A DNA stretch of 30,160 nt from a virus, in IMG/VR virus record IMGVR_UViG_3300031974_003726, positions 1 through 30,160 of that record; one strand, written 5' to 3'. The notes under the pieces were generated by a model. The model was not told the DNA's origin and searched no databases. It was given only the letters and a program-made list of their open reading frames with translations. A program made the position numbers and the translations under genes. Shown one piece after another: positions 15,637 to 23,693 of this stretch (within the stretch, counting starts at the first letter, position 1; each line of letters begins with the position of its first letter).

Positions 15637-16707
15637 TCATTCTTGTATTAAACCATACTCGGTTTCTATTTGTTTCTTCCAGAAAGGCATAAACAACTTG
15701 TCAAAGTTCCAAGTCTTGTTGCTAATCTCTTCGTATTTTTCAAGCAAATACTCTTCTGTTATTTCACTAAAATCTTTTGAGTAAAGTATTGGCAAGTCTT
15801 CGAAGTGGCGAAGAGCAGTGCAGTCAGTGACAATCGGTATCGTCTTCATATAGAGTGCCTCCCACAAACGCATGGTGTCGTAACCCATGCCAGATGGTGC
15901 AAGAGTAAACTTATACTGCGATAATGTTTTGTGATAGTTTTTAGTGTTGTCTGTCACAGAAGATTCGCCATCTTCAACTCGTCTTACACCACGCTCTGAA
16001 ATACCTTGTGCGATCTGCCATTTTGCGTTGTCATCTGTATTAGAAAGATCATACTCAGCCAAGACATCTTTACCGCCATTGTAACCATAGAAAGGACACT
16101 CACCCTCTGTGATGTCTTCGATCTTGAACCAGTCACCGCTTTCGTTTTTAAATCTATCGTAAATAGATCTTCGAACGCCAGCACGATCAGTTCGTTCATC
16201 AGTTCGAACATTGTGATTGATGTATAAAAGTTTTTGTTTGTCGGTTGTGCAGTTCTCGACTAAGGAACTTATCTGCCCATTATCCCAAATAGGCTTTGCA
16301 ATACCCAAAGGTATACCTGTGACTTTAGAATGTTCATGTTCAGAATTTACAGCATACCACTTGTGTACATTCTCAGGAATATTATCAATGTATTCTTTTG
16401 GTGGTGAGATGTATGACCCGTAGGTGATAAGAATAAACTTAGTCTTATCAGCATGATTCATAATGAATCTAAAAGTATCATTTAGATTGCCGAGATTTGT
16501 TTCCCAATCAAGTCGTGTGCAGATAATTGCTTTTCTTTTACCATTTTTTAAATATGGTAGTTTGTCATGGTCACCATAGGTCTGAAATCCAAGAGGCAGC
16601 CTGTTATCAACATCAATGTGCGACAAAGTACGAAAAGATGATCCATGAATGTAGTTTGTTTTTATTTGTTCAAGATCATAATTTAAAAAATCACTTTGCA
16701 TTATCAT
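15637..16707 (-). CDS. Exostosin-like glycosyltransferase
   Basis: A 356-residue protein with the C-terminal signature of exostosin-like (GT47-type) enzymes: YKFTLAPSGMGYDTMRLWEAL, then KTIPIV about residues 267-295, where the acidic and aromatic residues typically bind the sugar nucleotide. The N-terminal half shows a Rossmann-like ICTRLDW...FILITYGS pattern. The donor and acceptor are unknown. It is the last gene of the glycan cassette and ends only 3 bases before the gene 41 promoter's -35. Its start overlaps the ColD-like gene by 17 bases; ATG codons at 16707 and 16701 are both possible. No membrane segment is seen, so it should act in the cytoplasm. Confidence 0.78.
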   Translation of the reverse strand: MIMQSDFLNYDLEQIKTNYIHGSSFRTLSHIDVDNRLPLGFQTYGDHDKLPYLKNGKRKAIICTRLDWETNLGNLNDTFRFIMNHADKTKFILITYGSYISPPKEYIDNIPENVHKWYAVNSEHEHSKVTGIPLGIAKPIWDNGQISSLVENCTTDKQKLLYINHNVRTDERTDRAGVRRSIYDRFKNESGDWFKIEDITEGECPFYGYNGGKDVLAEYDLSNTDDNAKWQIAQGISERGVRRVEDGESSVTDNTKNYHKTLSQYKFTLAPSGMGYDTMRLWEALYMKTIPIVTDCTALRHFEDLPILYSKDFSEITEEYLLEKYEEISNKTWNFDKLFMPFWKKQIETEYGLIQE

Positions 16708-17848
16708 TTTCTCCTACCGAGTTTAGTATTTCACATAGATTTTTTACCATCTCACTTGTAACATCCTTGTGATTACCGACGTAGATACAATTCTCGTGAA
16801 TCTGCCTAGCGTTACTATCAAATCTCTCTTGTTTGATTTGTTTCATAAAGGGATGCTCGTAAAGATTACCAGCAATACAAGGCCTGTATTCAATATTGTT
16901 TTCTCTGAGAACAGACTTAATTTTTTCTACATTGTTTTTCTTTGTAAAAATTGGAAAAGCAAAGTTGCTACAACCTTCAGAGTTAAAATCAATCTTGTAG
17001 TAGTTTGAATTTAGATTGTTAATAAATGTTTTGTAGTTTTCGTTTCGATGCTGAATCGAACGATCAAGCAAAGGCAACTGTATGGTTCCTAAAAACGCAT
17101 GAATGTCTGTTCCTCTCAGGTTATAACCATCACGAACAAACGTAAACAATGGATCTACCGACTCACTCTTTCTTTTCTCTTGTTCAGACTCAGGTAGTTC
17201 TCGAAGAAGACCATGAGATCGCAAAAGAAGAAGTTCGTGATACAAAGACTCATCGTTTGTGCAAATCATACCACCTTCGATTGTTGTCATGTGATGCCCA
17301 TAGTAAAATGAAAAAGATGAAGCGATACCATTCGTACCAACTTTCTTATCACCAAACTTTGCGCCGTGTGACTCGCAGCAATCTTCAACAATTGTCACAT
17401 CATACTTCTCGCAGAGATCTAAAAGTTCTTGTGTTAGAGAACAGAAGCCTAGAAGGTGTGTGAGAAACAAAAATTTTGGCTGTTGTGTTTTGAATATATG
17501 CTCTAGATTTTCAAGATCAGGACCAAAGTTTCTCAAGTCAACATCACACAGTTGTAAGTCGCCGTGTTGCATGATTGGTGATACGGCAGTAGACCAAGTG
17601 CAAGCCTGAGATACCCACTTTTGTTTTTCTTGTATGCCACCAGACAAGGCTCGAACAATCATTAAGTTCGCTGATGAACCAGAGTTTACGAAGACCGAAT
17701 ATTTACAGCCCAACCATTCTGACCATTCTTTTTCAAATTGTTTTACAACTTTACCTTGCGTGAGTTTTGGTGAATCGGTTACAAACTGTGAAATTCTTGA
17801 TCTTTCATAATCTGTAATGGCATCGTCAGTCATTAATTTCCATTGCAT
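16691..17848 (-). CDS. ColD-like PLP/PMP-dependent 3-dehydratase (DegT fold, His for Lys)
   Basis: A 385-residue member of the DegT/DnrJ/EryC1 fold. In aminotransferases of this family a Lys six residues before EGG binds PLP. Here the segment reads FYYGHHMTTIEGG, with H185 at that position. This His substitution defines the sugar 3-dehydratases ColD and the RfbH/E1 type. ColD removes the C3 hydroxyl of GDP-4-keto-6-deoxy-D-mannose on the way to colitose, and its length (about 388) matches. Other PLP contacts look intact: NSGSSAN (55-61), VEDCCESHGA (154-163) and GYNLRGTDIHA. RfbH-type enzymes also carry an iron-sulfur cluster; I see no obvious cluster motif, so ColD is the better match. It overlaps both neighbours by 16-17 bases. 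Confidence 0.82.
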   Translation of the reverse strand: MQWKLMTDDAITDYERSRISQFVTDSPKLTQGKVVKQFEKEWSEWLGCKYSVFVNSGSSANLMIVRALSGGIQEKQKWVSQACTWSTAVSPIMQHGDLQLCDVDLRNFGPDLENLEHIFKTQQPKFLFLTHLLGFCSLTQELLDLCEKYDVTIVEDCCESHGAKFGDKKVGTNGIASSFSFYYGHHMTTIEGGMICTNDESLYHELLLLRSHGLLRELPESEQEKRKSESVDPLFTFVRDGYNLRGTDIHAFLGTIQLPLLDRSIQHRNENYKTFINNLNSNYYKIDFNSEGCSNFAFPIFTKKNNVEKIKSVLRENNIEYRPCIAGNLYEHPFMKQIKQERFDSNARQIHENCIYVGNHKDVTSEMVKNLCEILNSVGENDNAK

Positions 17849-18957
17849 AGAGAATCTTTCATTGATATAAACTGTTCAATTTTATTTATGACATACATCT
17901 GATCTTTCTTAGTGAGACTGTAAGAAGATGGTAAAGAAATACCTTTTTCATACGCATTTTCGCTTACACGATATTTACCACGCATAAATTTTACTTCACC
18001 ATTGTAACATGGTTGCATATGTAATGGATAGAAAAACTCTCTTGTTTGAATTTTGTTTTCTGTCATGTAGTTCATAAATTCTTTTTTGTGAGATGTTAAG
18101 AAAGAAGTAAACCAGTGAACAGGTGTGCATTTTGGTGAGATGTAAGCAGACTCAAAACAATCAGAGATACCATGTAAATGTTCTTGATAAAGATCATAGA
18201 TACTTTTTTTCTTCTCAAGAATAAAAGGTAGTTTCTTCATTTGTGAAACACCAATGGCTGCTTGCATTTCAGTAAAACAAAAGTTGAATCCGATGTAAGG
18301 GTGCAAGAAACCTTTTTTGTCACGACCATGATTCTTTAGACGATAGCACTCATTTCTTAGTTCTTCATCATCTGTAATAATCACACCACCCTCACCGCAT
18401 GTAATGGTTTTGTTGCCATAAAAAGAAAGAACACCAAGATCACCAAATGTACCAACATGTTTGTCTTTGTAAAGAACACCAACGCCTTGTGCGGCGTCTT
18501 CAATCATATGAATCTTATGCTTCTTTACAAATTTTTTGAGGGCTGTCATGTCACAACTTTGCCCATACAAATGCACAGGCATAATTGCTTTTGTTTTTTT
18601 GTTGATACACTTTTCTGCTTTTTTGAGATCAATGCAGAATGTCTTATCATCTACTTCACATATGACAGGCTTGGCCCCCGCCATTAAAACGGCGTTAGCA
18701 GAAGCAATAAAAGTTATGTTCGGAACAATAACTTCGTCACCAGGACCAATACCTAACGCCTTGATACAACAATACAAAGCAGCCGTGCCATTTGTAATTG
18801 CAACAGCATACTTTGAGCCTGTAAGGTCACATATTCGTTGTTCAAACTCTTTTGTTAGGTCATGCTCAACTACAAATGTTGAGTCAACAACCTTTTTGAG
18901 TTCATCAAGTTCAGCACTATCAATCCATGGTTCAATCTGAAGTATAAAGTCTGTCAT
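17833..18957 (-). CDS. DegT-family sugar 4-aminotransferase, perosamine-synthase-like
   Basis: A 374-residue PLP enzyme with the canonical Lys: SFYGNKTITCGEGG, K183. Other family motifs are TNGTAAL (55-61), IEDAAQGVG (152-160, Asp to the pyridine nitrogen) and GFNFCFTEMQAAIG. Length and the SFYGNKTIT signature resemble GDP-perosamine synthase (RfbE/Per), which transaminates C4 of GDP-4-keto-6-deoxymannose, but other sugar 4-aminotransferases look similar, so the substrate is an inference. It sits directly upstream of the ColD-like gene, which in known pathways uses the same keto-sugar. That raises either a branch point or sequential action giving a 4-amino-3,4,6-trideoxy sugar. Start ATG 18957 lies within the preceding gene (26-base overlap). 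Confidence 0.8.
   Translation of the reverse strand: MTDFILQIEPWIDSAELDELKKVVDSTFVVEHDLTKEFEQRICDLTGSKYAVAITNGTAALYCCIKALGIGPGDEVIVPNITFIASANAVLMAGAKPVICEVDDKTFCIDLKKAEKCINKKTKAIMPVHLYGQSCDMTALKKFVKKHKIHMIEDAAQGVGVLYKDKHVGTFGDLGVLSFYGNKTITCGEGGVIITDDEELRNECYRLKNHGRDKKGFLHPYIGFNFCFTEMQAAIGVSQMKKLPFILEKKKSIYDLYQEHLHGISDCFESAYISPKCTPVHWFTSFLTSHKKEFMNYMTENKIQTREFFYPLHMQPCYNGEVKFMRGKYRVSENAYEKGISLPSSYSLTKKDQMYVINKIEQFISMKDSLCNGN
17883..17890 (-). promoter_or_regulatory. Possible late promoter inside the aminotransferase gene
   Basis: The minus strand reads CATAAATA, one base from the T4 late octamer. The expected start near 17877 is 29 bases before the ColD-like ATG. It may be chance in AT-rich coding sequence; the position just before a gene start is the only extra support. 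Confidence 0.25.
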
Positions 18958-19318
18958 ATGATTTTTGTTCTCTTATTTCACACTCATAGTATTCGTTGAT
19001 TCTTTTCTTAATTAAAAATCTTTCGTCATTGTATTTGGCATTGAGTCTTGCAAACTCAACAAACTCATCATCAAATTCTTGCTTTGCCTCTTTCTCACGA
19101 AAGCCTGCCTCTGTGTCCCAAATTTTCATGTTGACATCACGCAGTTCAGAATACAAAAAAGGATTCATTCTTAGAGACTCTTCTTCTAACGCCTTCTCTA
19201 AAGTCTCTTTCTCTTTCTTTACGAAAGACAATCTATCTTCATCTTCGATTCTTTCTAACTTAATGTCAAGAATAGTAATTTTGTCGAACACCTCACCAAT
19301 TGCAACTTCAACCTTCAT
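18932..19318 (-). CDS. DUF6165-like helical protein of the glycan cassette
   Basis: A 128-residue, highly charged, all-helical protein. The start VAIGEVFDKITILDIKLERIED (residues 5-26, of which GEVFDKITILDIK is the key part) resembles the DUF6165 family as I recall it; members often neighbour glycosyltransferase genes and have no known activity. The remainder is coiled-coil-like, ending REQKSYDRLYTSD. It overlaps the upstream gene by 4 bases and the downstream aminotransferase by 26 bases, so it belongs to the cassette transcript. It has no membrane segment or catalytic motif; a scaffold or regulatory role is possible but not shown. Confidence 0.65.
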   Translation of the reverse strand: MKVEVAIGEVFDKITILDIKLERIEDEDRLSFVKKEKETLEKALEEESLRMNPFLYSELRDVNMKIWDTEAGFREKEAKQEFDDEFVEFARLNAKYNDERFLIKKRINEYYECEIREQKSYDRLYTSD

Positions 19319-19608
19319 TCACTTTTCCTTTCATTCATATGATAACCATGTTTCATAAAAAAGTCAAATTCTTTTTCAGCACCCTCTCTTACTTTGTCAC
19401 TAAATTTTGCATCAGGATCAACCCAACAAGAGTAGTGGCAAAAAGTTTCATTTGGTTCTTCGGCACGACAAACTTCAGTACCGTTTACATTTTTTAGTGT
19501 CCAACAACTAGAACCATCGGGTTGAGTGACGTTTAGAAGTGTGTTTGCGTTGACTTTTTCGACAATGTATCCATCGGTATCACAAACGTAATATTCATTT
19601 AGTTTCAT
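19315..19608 (-). CDS. Small unknown protein in the glycan cassette
   Basis: A 97-residue acidic protein that I do not recognise. It begins with a beta-rich half (EYYVCDTDGYIVEKVN...) and contains four Cys residues (positions about 9, 35, 47 and 57) and the segment ETFCHYSCWVDPDAKFSD, then a C-terminal helix. No signal peptide or membrane segment is present. It overlaps the GT9-like gene by 14 bases and the DUF6165-like gene by 4, and its codon pattern fits its neighbours, so it is very likely expressed as part of the cassette. The function cannot be inferred beyond the context. Confidence 0.65.
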   Translation of the reverse strand: MKLNEYYVCDTDGYIVEKVNANTLLNVTQPDGSSCWTLKNVNGTEVCRAEEPNETFCHYSCWVDPDAKFSDKVREGAEKEFDFFMKHGYHMNERKSE

Positions 19609-20518
19609 TGATTGATTCCTTTATAAACTCAAACACATCTTTTTCGCCATATTTCATCCAATATGTTTTCATTTTGCATTCTTCATATGTGCTTGCCATG
19701 TAATCAGATTCATTTTTATGATCACATATTGTAATGTTCTTTTTATCGGGACACAAGAAATTTTCTATGACATACGCAAAGGTTTGTGGCCCTGAGTTGC
19801 GACCAATCAAAACATCACAGAAGGTACTTAGGTATGAAAGTTCATTTAAATCCATAGAATCTTTTTTAATTATCTCGCTTGCAGAAAAAATGTTGTTGAT
19901 TGATTTATCTTTGGTCAGTTCAGTGTCGTTGCTCAAGATAAACTTATGCTCAGAAAACTCTTTGCAGAGTTTTTCAACAATGGGATCAAAATCAAAATTT
20001 TCACACTGACCTGATTTTACCTCGTTGTTAAACAATAAAACAAATGGCCCGAATGTCTTGCTTAAGAACGAATCAACATTTTCAATTTCATATTTTTCAT
20101 AATTGATACTAGGAAAAACATCAACATCATCATCTCGTATTTCTTCAACACCAAGTTCTCTTAGTATCAGATTATAGTTTTCGTTGTTTCTTCTAAACGT
20201 ACAAACACCATCATCTCTAGGCATTTTATTGAGAGGTTGATTTTGACCAACCCATGTATTTACAAACAATGTTCTAAGATCACCATTCATGCTCACAGCA
20301 AAAGGAACATCATAACGAACACCGCAAAAGTTTGTAAAAGAGTGCCATCTTAAATACTGTAAATTGTCAATGTCTTTTAGAACGTCTTCACCATACTGAT
20401 TAGTTTCGAAGTAATTGTTTGCTGGAATTCTAGACATTATTTTTTTGATATAGTTTCGAGAGATATGTAAATCGCCCAAATGAAAATAGTTAAAGAAAAT
20501 TACATTATCGTATTTCAA
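19595..20518 (-). CDS. GT9-like (GT-B) glycosyltransferase, TTG start
   Basis: A 307-residue protein. The N-terminus NVIFFNYFHLGDLHISRNYI resembles the start of ADP-heptose/GT9-type enzymes. The C-terminal half has the GT-B donor-binding pattern LSYLSTFCDVLIGRNSGPQTFAY (about residues 232-254), where the N-S-G segment normally contacts the nucleotide sugar. The donor is unknown and divergence from true heptosyltransferases is large. The start codon is TTG at 20518, supported by GGGAG 8 bases upstream and a 4-base TTGA overlap with the GT10 stop. Without this start the conserved HLGD segment would lack its first strand. Confidence 0.68.
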   Translation of the reverse strand: MKYDNVIFFNYFHLGDLHISRNYIKKIMSRIPANNYFETNQYGEDVLKDIDNLQYLRWHSFTNFCGVRYDVPFAVSMNGDLRTLFVNTWVGQNQPLNKMPRDDGVCTFRRNNENYNLILRELGVEEIRDDDVDVFPSINYEKYEIENVDSFLSKTFGPFVLLFNNEVKSGQCENFDFDPIVEKLCKEFSEHKFILSNDTELTKDKSINNIFSASEIIKKDSMDLNELSYLSTFCDVLIGRNSGPQTFAYVIENFLCPDKKNITICDHKNESDYMASTYEECKMKTYWMKYGEKDVFEFIKESINETK

Positions 20519-21342
20519 AGTTTATCTCCCGTAATTTTTTCATAAATGATATTGTCAGCCGGCACAAGTTTTTTGACTCGTTCGTAATTATCATTTATTG
20601 CATCAAGTTTACTATGATATAACTCTGGTGATATTTTTGTATCGTTCAGGTCATCAACAAACATAATACCATCAGGATTAAAATCTTCACATACAAGTTT
20701 TGTTCCCCAGTAAATTGGTATTGTTTTACTTGCAAAACAGTCTGTTATTTTTTCAGTGTAGTATTTGTCATAGCAATGATTCTCATACACCAACGAAAAC
20801 ATGTAAGGCAGCATGGCTTCTTCTTTTCTGTCAATTGGATTGAAAGACCTACCATACACATCAAAACCAGGATTGTTCAAACAATGTTGCACACAAGCGT
20901 TTCTTTTTTTATGACCATCTGTTGTATTTTTTCCTGAGGCTATAATTGAAACCAAGTTAGTTTTATCTTTTGGTTCATCTACGACCCAAGGCATGTTACT
21001 ACCTGACGGGCAAAATTCAATTCTGTCATGCATAGAAACTAAAGAATGATCACAAGAAAAAACTTTTTTATAACAACTCATCACATCATCTAAATTTTCC
21101 TTTACAAATTTTATCGTGTCTTCAATAATGGCACTTGATTCACACAACCAAGCGTATACCGAATCGTGCTTTTCATGCAAAGGCATAAACTTCATCAATA
21201 ATGAATCGATTACAACAACAGGTTTACTTTTGTCTGTTGGTAATTGATTGTGCAACCATGTAAATTTTGGTTTTACAATGTGATTAGACCCGTGTGAGTG
21301 ATCGAAGGATGCATTAATGCAGTGTAGTTGCTTATCTTTCAT
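20515..21342 (-). CDS. GT10 family fucosyltransferase
   Basis: About 275 residues. The C-terminal half carries the GT10 (alpha-1,3/4-fucosyltransferase) signature YMFSLVYENH (180-189) followed by YYTEKI (194-199) and ASKTIPIYWG. In the family these residues bind GDP-fucose; the Glu-Asn and the Tyr-x-Thr-Glu-Lys are retained. I start it at ATG 21342, which gives an ATGA overlap with the upstream GT11 stop. Reading from 21405 would add 21 residues encoded inside GT11 with an Arg-rich, unconvincing sequence. Such enzymes build Lewis-type structures on bacterial surface glycans. The acceptor here is unknown, and a 6-deoxyhexose donor other than fucose is possible given the neighbouring enzymes. 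Confidence 0.82.
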   Translation of the reverse strand: MKDKQLHCINASFDHSHGSNHIVKPKFTWLHNQLPTDKSKPVVVIDSLLMKFMPLHEKHDSVYAWLCESSAIIEDTIKFVKENLDDVMSCYKKVFSCDHSLVSMHDRIEFCPSGSNMPWVVDEPKDKTNLVSIIASGKNTTDGHKKRNACVQHCLNNPGFDVYGRSFNPIDRKEEAMLPYMFSLVYENHCYDKYYTEKITDCFASKTIPIYWGTKLVCEDFNPDGIMFVDDLNDTKISPELYHSKLDAINDNYERVKKLVPADNIIYEKITGDKL

Positions 21343-22136
21343 ATAACTAACCATCCTTCGCAGTAAATATCTTGCCAATCTTGCTGACCTTTGGGCCCAA
21401 ACCATTTTGCTGGTGCTACAGTCTTACCATTCTCACCTCTGAGCCACGCTGCCCACCAACTGAAACTACTGTTTGCAATGATGTGTCCTCGGCAACAACT
21501 CATAGACTGAAGTGCTAGGTATGGATTCTTTTGATCCATATAATCGTGACCAGGAAACTCTTCGCGGCACCAATCTAAGTCATCTGAGTAAAAAACAAAA
21601 CGACCATCAGGAAATTGTTTCATCGCTTCATGGTAATAATCCTTGCCAGGAAAGTCATGTATTCCTTCATACTGAACATAGTCTCCTCTGCGAACATGGA
21701 CACACACTGGATAGTCGTAAGTACCTTTGTTAACGTGATGCCAAGAGATCATATGCTCTCTCGTATCAAAAGCAAACTGCTCACGAATATTTTGTTTACA
21801 ATGTGAAAAATACTTTTCGCTTTGAAAGTAACCGAGAATATCCATGTCATCTTCTATGAGTTCAACATACATTGGCTCATGCTTGCAGGCAACATCATAG
21901 TAAACAGTTTTCGGTTTTTCGACTGTAACATCTTTTGCTTTTAAATTTTTAAATACAGACGTAAGTTCAAGTTTTTCTGGACCTGTTCTGACGTTCATTG
22001 TTTTTTCTATATCGGCATTTTTGTATGGTATACCATAATCAAAGTTTCTGTGTGTTGCAATACCTACAAGTGAAGCGTATTGAAACATTTGATTGCCAAG
22101 TCTACCAAAATAACCGATGTTAGAATATGTGATCAT
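21339..22136 (-). CDS. GT11 family alpha-1,2-fucosyltransferase
   Basis: A 265-residue protein with all the hallmarks of GT11: GRLGNQMFQYA (11-21), the donor-binding HVRRGDYV (147-154, including the key Arg-Arg-Gly-Asp), and NSSFSWWAAWL (222-232). The family transfers L-fucose from GDP-fucose in an alpha-1,2 linkage; bacterial members act on O-antigens. No gene for making GDP-fucose (gmd, wcaG) is in this window, so the donor would come from the host or from elsewhere in the phage genome. The length is slightly short of the usual 280-300. It overlaps the GT25-like gene by one base and GT10 by four, so the two fucosyltransferases are likely made together. Confidence 0.9.
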   Translation of the reverse strand: MITYSNIGYFGRLGNQMFQYASLVGIATHRNFDYGIPYKNADIEKTMNVRTGPEKLELTSVFKNLKAKDVTVEKPKTVYYDVACKHEPMYVELIEDDMDILGYFQSEKYFSHCKQNIREQFAFDTREHMISWHHVNKGTYDYPVCVHVRRGDYVQYEGIHDFPGKDYYHEAMKQFPDGRFVFYSDDLDWCREEFPGHDYMDQKNPYLALQSMSCCRGHIIANSSFSWWAAWLRGENGKTVAPAKWFGPKGQQDWQDIYCEGWLVI

Positions 22137-22792
22137 CAGGCACCCATCACCGTATTAAATACTTTTTTAGGAAACAAAGGTGTTCTTGTGATATTTTCAT
22201 ACATGTTTGTAGTGTTCTTTGCATCTGCTTGAAAGAAGAACGGATCACGAACAGCGTAAACATTGTATTTTGGTTGAACGTTGTATGCTAGTGTTACATC
22301 AAAAGGCCCATTTAAATTATAGATTGTGTTTCTACCATCTTCGACCACTGCTTTCGCATACGCAGGGTTTAAAAACAAAATGGCATGACACGCAAAAACT
22401 CTTTTAATCTTATACAAATATTCATTTACTGCCAGTGCTTCATACTTACCATCACCATGTGATGTGCCTAGGTAAAGTGCGTCAGCATCATTTGGTATAT
22501 TAAGAACCGGTTTAAAGTTTTTTTGTTCAACTTCAATATCATCTTCGAAAATTAAAACAGGCTTACCGTCTTTAATAATAGTGTCTTCGAGCGTGTGAAA
22601 GTGTGATTCACCACAACAATGAGTGACATAGAAATCATTTTTTTCTTTTACGTTGACTGATGTAATTGCGTTAAATCGCTCTGCATTTTTAAACTCAAGT
22701 CGATCCAAGAGTTCAACCATTTGCTCTGCTTTGATCTTGTCAGATTCGACATTGATCCATCGAACCCTCTCATTCAACAAATCAATTTTCAT
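22136..22792 (-). CDS. GT25-like glycosyltransferase
   Basis: A 218-residue protein resembling GT25 (LPS beta-galactosyltransferase type) enzymes. LNERVRWINVE near the start matches the family's nucleotide-binding N-terminal strand pattern, and VLIFEDDIEV (79-88) holds the E-D-D triad expected at the donor metal site. The later YLGTSHGDG and CHAILFLNPAYAKAV segments fit the same fold. The specificity is not readable. It overlaps the epimerase gene by 11 bases upstream and GT11 by one base downstream. It would add a residue to a surface glycan together with the fucosyltransferases. Confidence 0.78.
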   Translation of the reverse strand: MKIDLLNERVRWINVESDKIKAEQMVELLDRLEFKNAERFNAITSVNVKEKNDFYVTHCCGESHFHTLEDTIIKDGKPVLIFEDDIEVEQKNFKPVLNIPNDADALYLGTSHGDGKYEALAVNEYLYKIKRVFACHAILFLNPAYAKAVVEDGRNTIYNLNGPFDVTLAYNVQPKYNVYAVRDPFFFQADAKNTTNMYENITRTPLFPKKVFNTVMGA

Positions 22793-23693
22793 TTTGTTTC
22801 TCCAGTTCTTCTTTCAACCATTCACGAAGATCAACATACTTGTCTTTACCGATCACAGTTCGTGCTTTTGCGTTTAGTGCTTGTGTGTCTTGAACCTCAC
22901 CTGGTCGCTTCCGCAGGTGCACCTGATCACCTGATATGATGTCAGCAAGTTCTTTGATGCTGATTGGTTTACCAGTACCGATGTTAAAGACACGCTGCTT
23001 TGCAATCGGAAGAACACAAACTGAAGCAAGAATATTTGCATCAACTACATCAGAAATATGCGTGAAGTCTCTTGTTTGAGAACCATCACCAATGATTGTG
23101 AGGGGCATGTTGTTCTTCTTCTGCATCAAGAATTTACCAATCACAGGTGCATAGTGACCTCTAAGGGGTGAACGATCACCATACACATTGAAGTAACGCA
23201 AGACAACTGTTTCAAGATTGTAGAGATCACTGTAAACACGACATAGTTTTTCGCCTGTGACTTTTGATACCGAATATGGTGTCAAACAGTCTTCTGGTAA
23301 ACTTTCGTGATTTGGCACATGACCATGGCCGTAAGACGATGATGTAGAAGAATAAATTACACGCCTAACATCAGCCCGCTTCGATGCTTCAAGAACACTC
23401 AGCGTACCATTTACGTTTGTGTTTGTTGTAAGAAATGGGTTTTCAATCGACGGTTGTATTCTTGCTTCGGCGGCACAATGATAAACAAAATCAACACCAT
23501 CAAACAAATTTTTTATTTTGTCGAAGTCGCAAATGTCGTACTTGTAGTATTCTGCTTTGTCATTGTGGTAGAAGTGATCGTGACAGTCAGCAGATTCATT
23601 GTCGATGACCACAACATGTTGACCTTTGGACACAAGACAGTCAACAATGTGTGATCCAATAAATCCGGAGCCACCTGTCACAAGACACTTCAT
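22782..23693 (-). CDS. NAD-dependent sugar-nucleotide epimerase/dehydratase (GalE-like SDR)
   Basis: A 303-residue extended short-chain dehydrogenase/reductase. The Rossmann motif TGGSGFIGSH spans residues 6-15, the catalytic pair is Y140-x-x-x-K144 (TPYSVSK), and YFNVYGDRS plus FTHISDV mark the substrate half. It is closest in pattern to UDP-glucose/UDP-GlcNAc 4-epimerases (GalE/WbpP group). The Gmd signature is absent, so it probably does not make GDP-4-keto-6-deoxymannose. It is the first gene of the cassette, coupled to uvsX by an ATGA overlap, so it would be transcribed from the uvsX promoter. Confidence 0.88.
   Translation of the reverse strand: MKCLVTGGSGFIGSHIVDCLVSKGQHVVVIDNESADCHDHFYHNDKAEYYKYDICDFDKIKNLFDGVDFVYHCAAEARIQPSIENPFLTTNTNVNGTLSVLEASKRADVRRVIYSSTSSSYGHGHVPNHESLPEDCLTPYSVSKVTGEKLCRVYSDLYNLETVVLRYFNVYGDRSPLRGHYAPVIGKFLMQKKNNMPLTIIGDGSQTRDFTHISDVVDANILASVCVLPIAKQRVFNIGTGKPISIKELADIISGDQVHLRKRPGEVQDTQALNAKARTVIGKDKYVDLREWLKEELEKQNEN

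Noticed and set aside
21343-21405. N-terminal extension of the GT10 gene to 21405
   Set aside because: The extra 21 residues lie inside the GT11 gene and look non-native; ATG 21342 gives the ATGA junction typical of this operon.
22782-23693. GDP-mannose 4,6-dehydratase (Gmd) for the SDR gene
   Set aside because: The N-terminal and active-site patterns are of the GalE/WbpP type rather than the Gmd signature.
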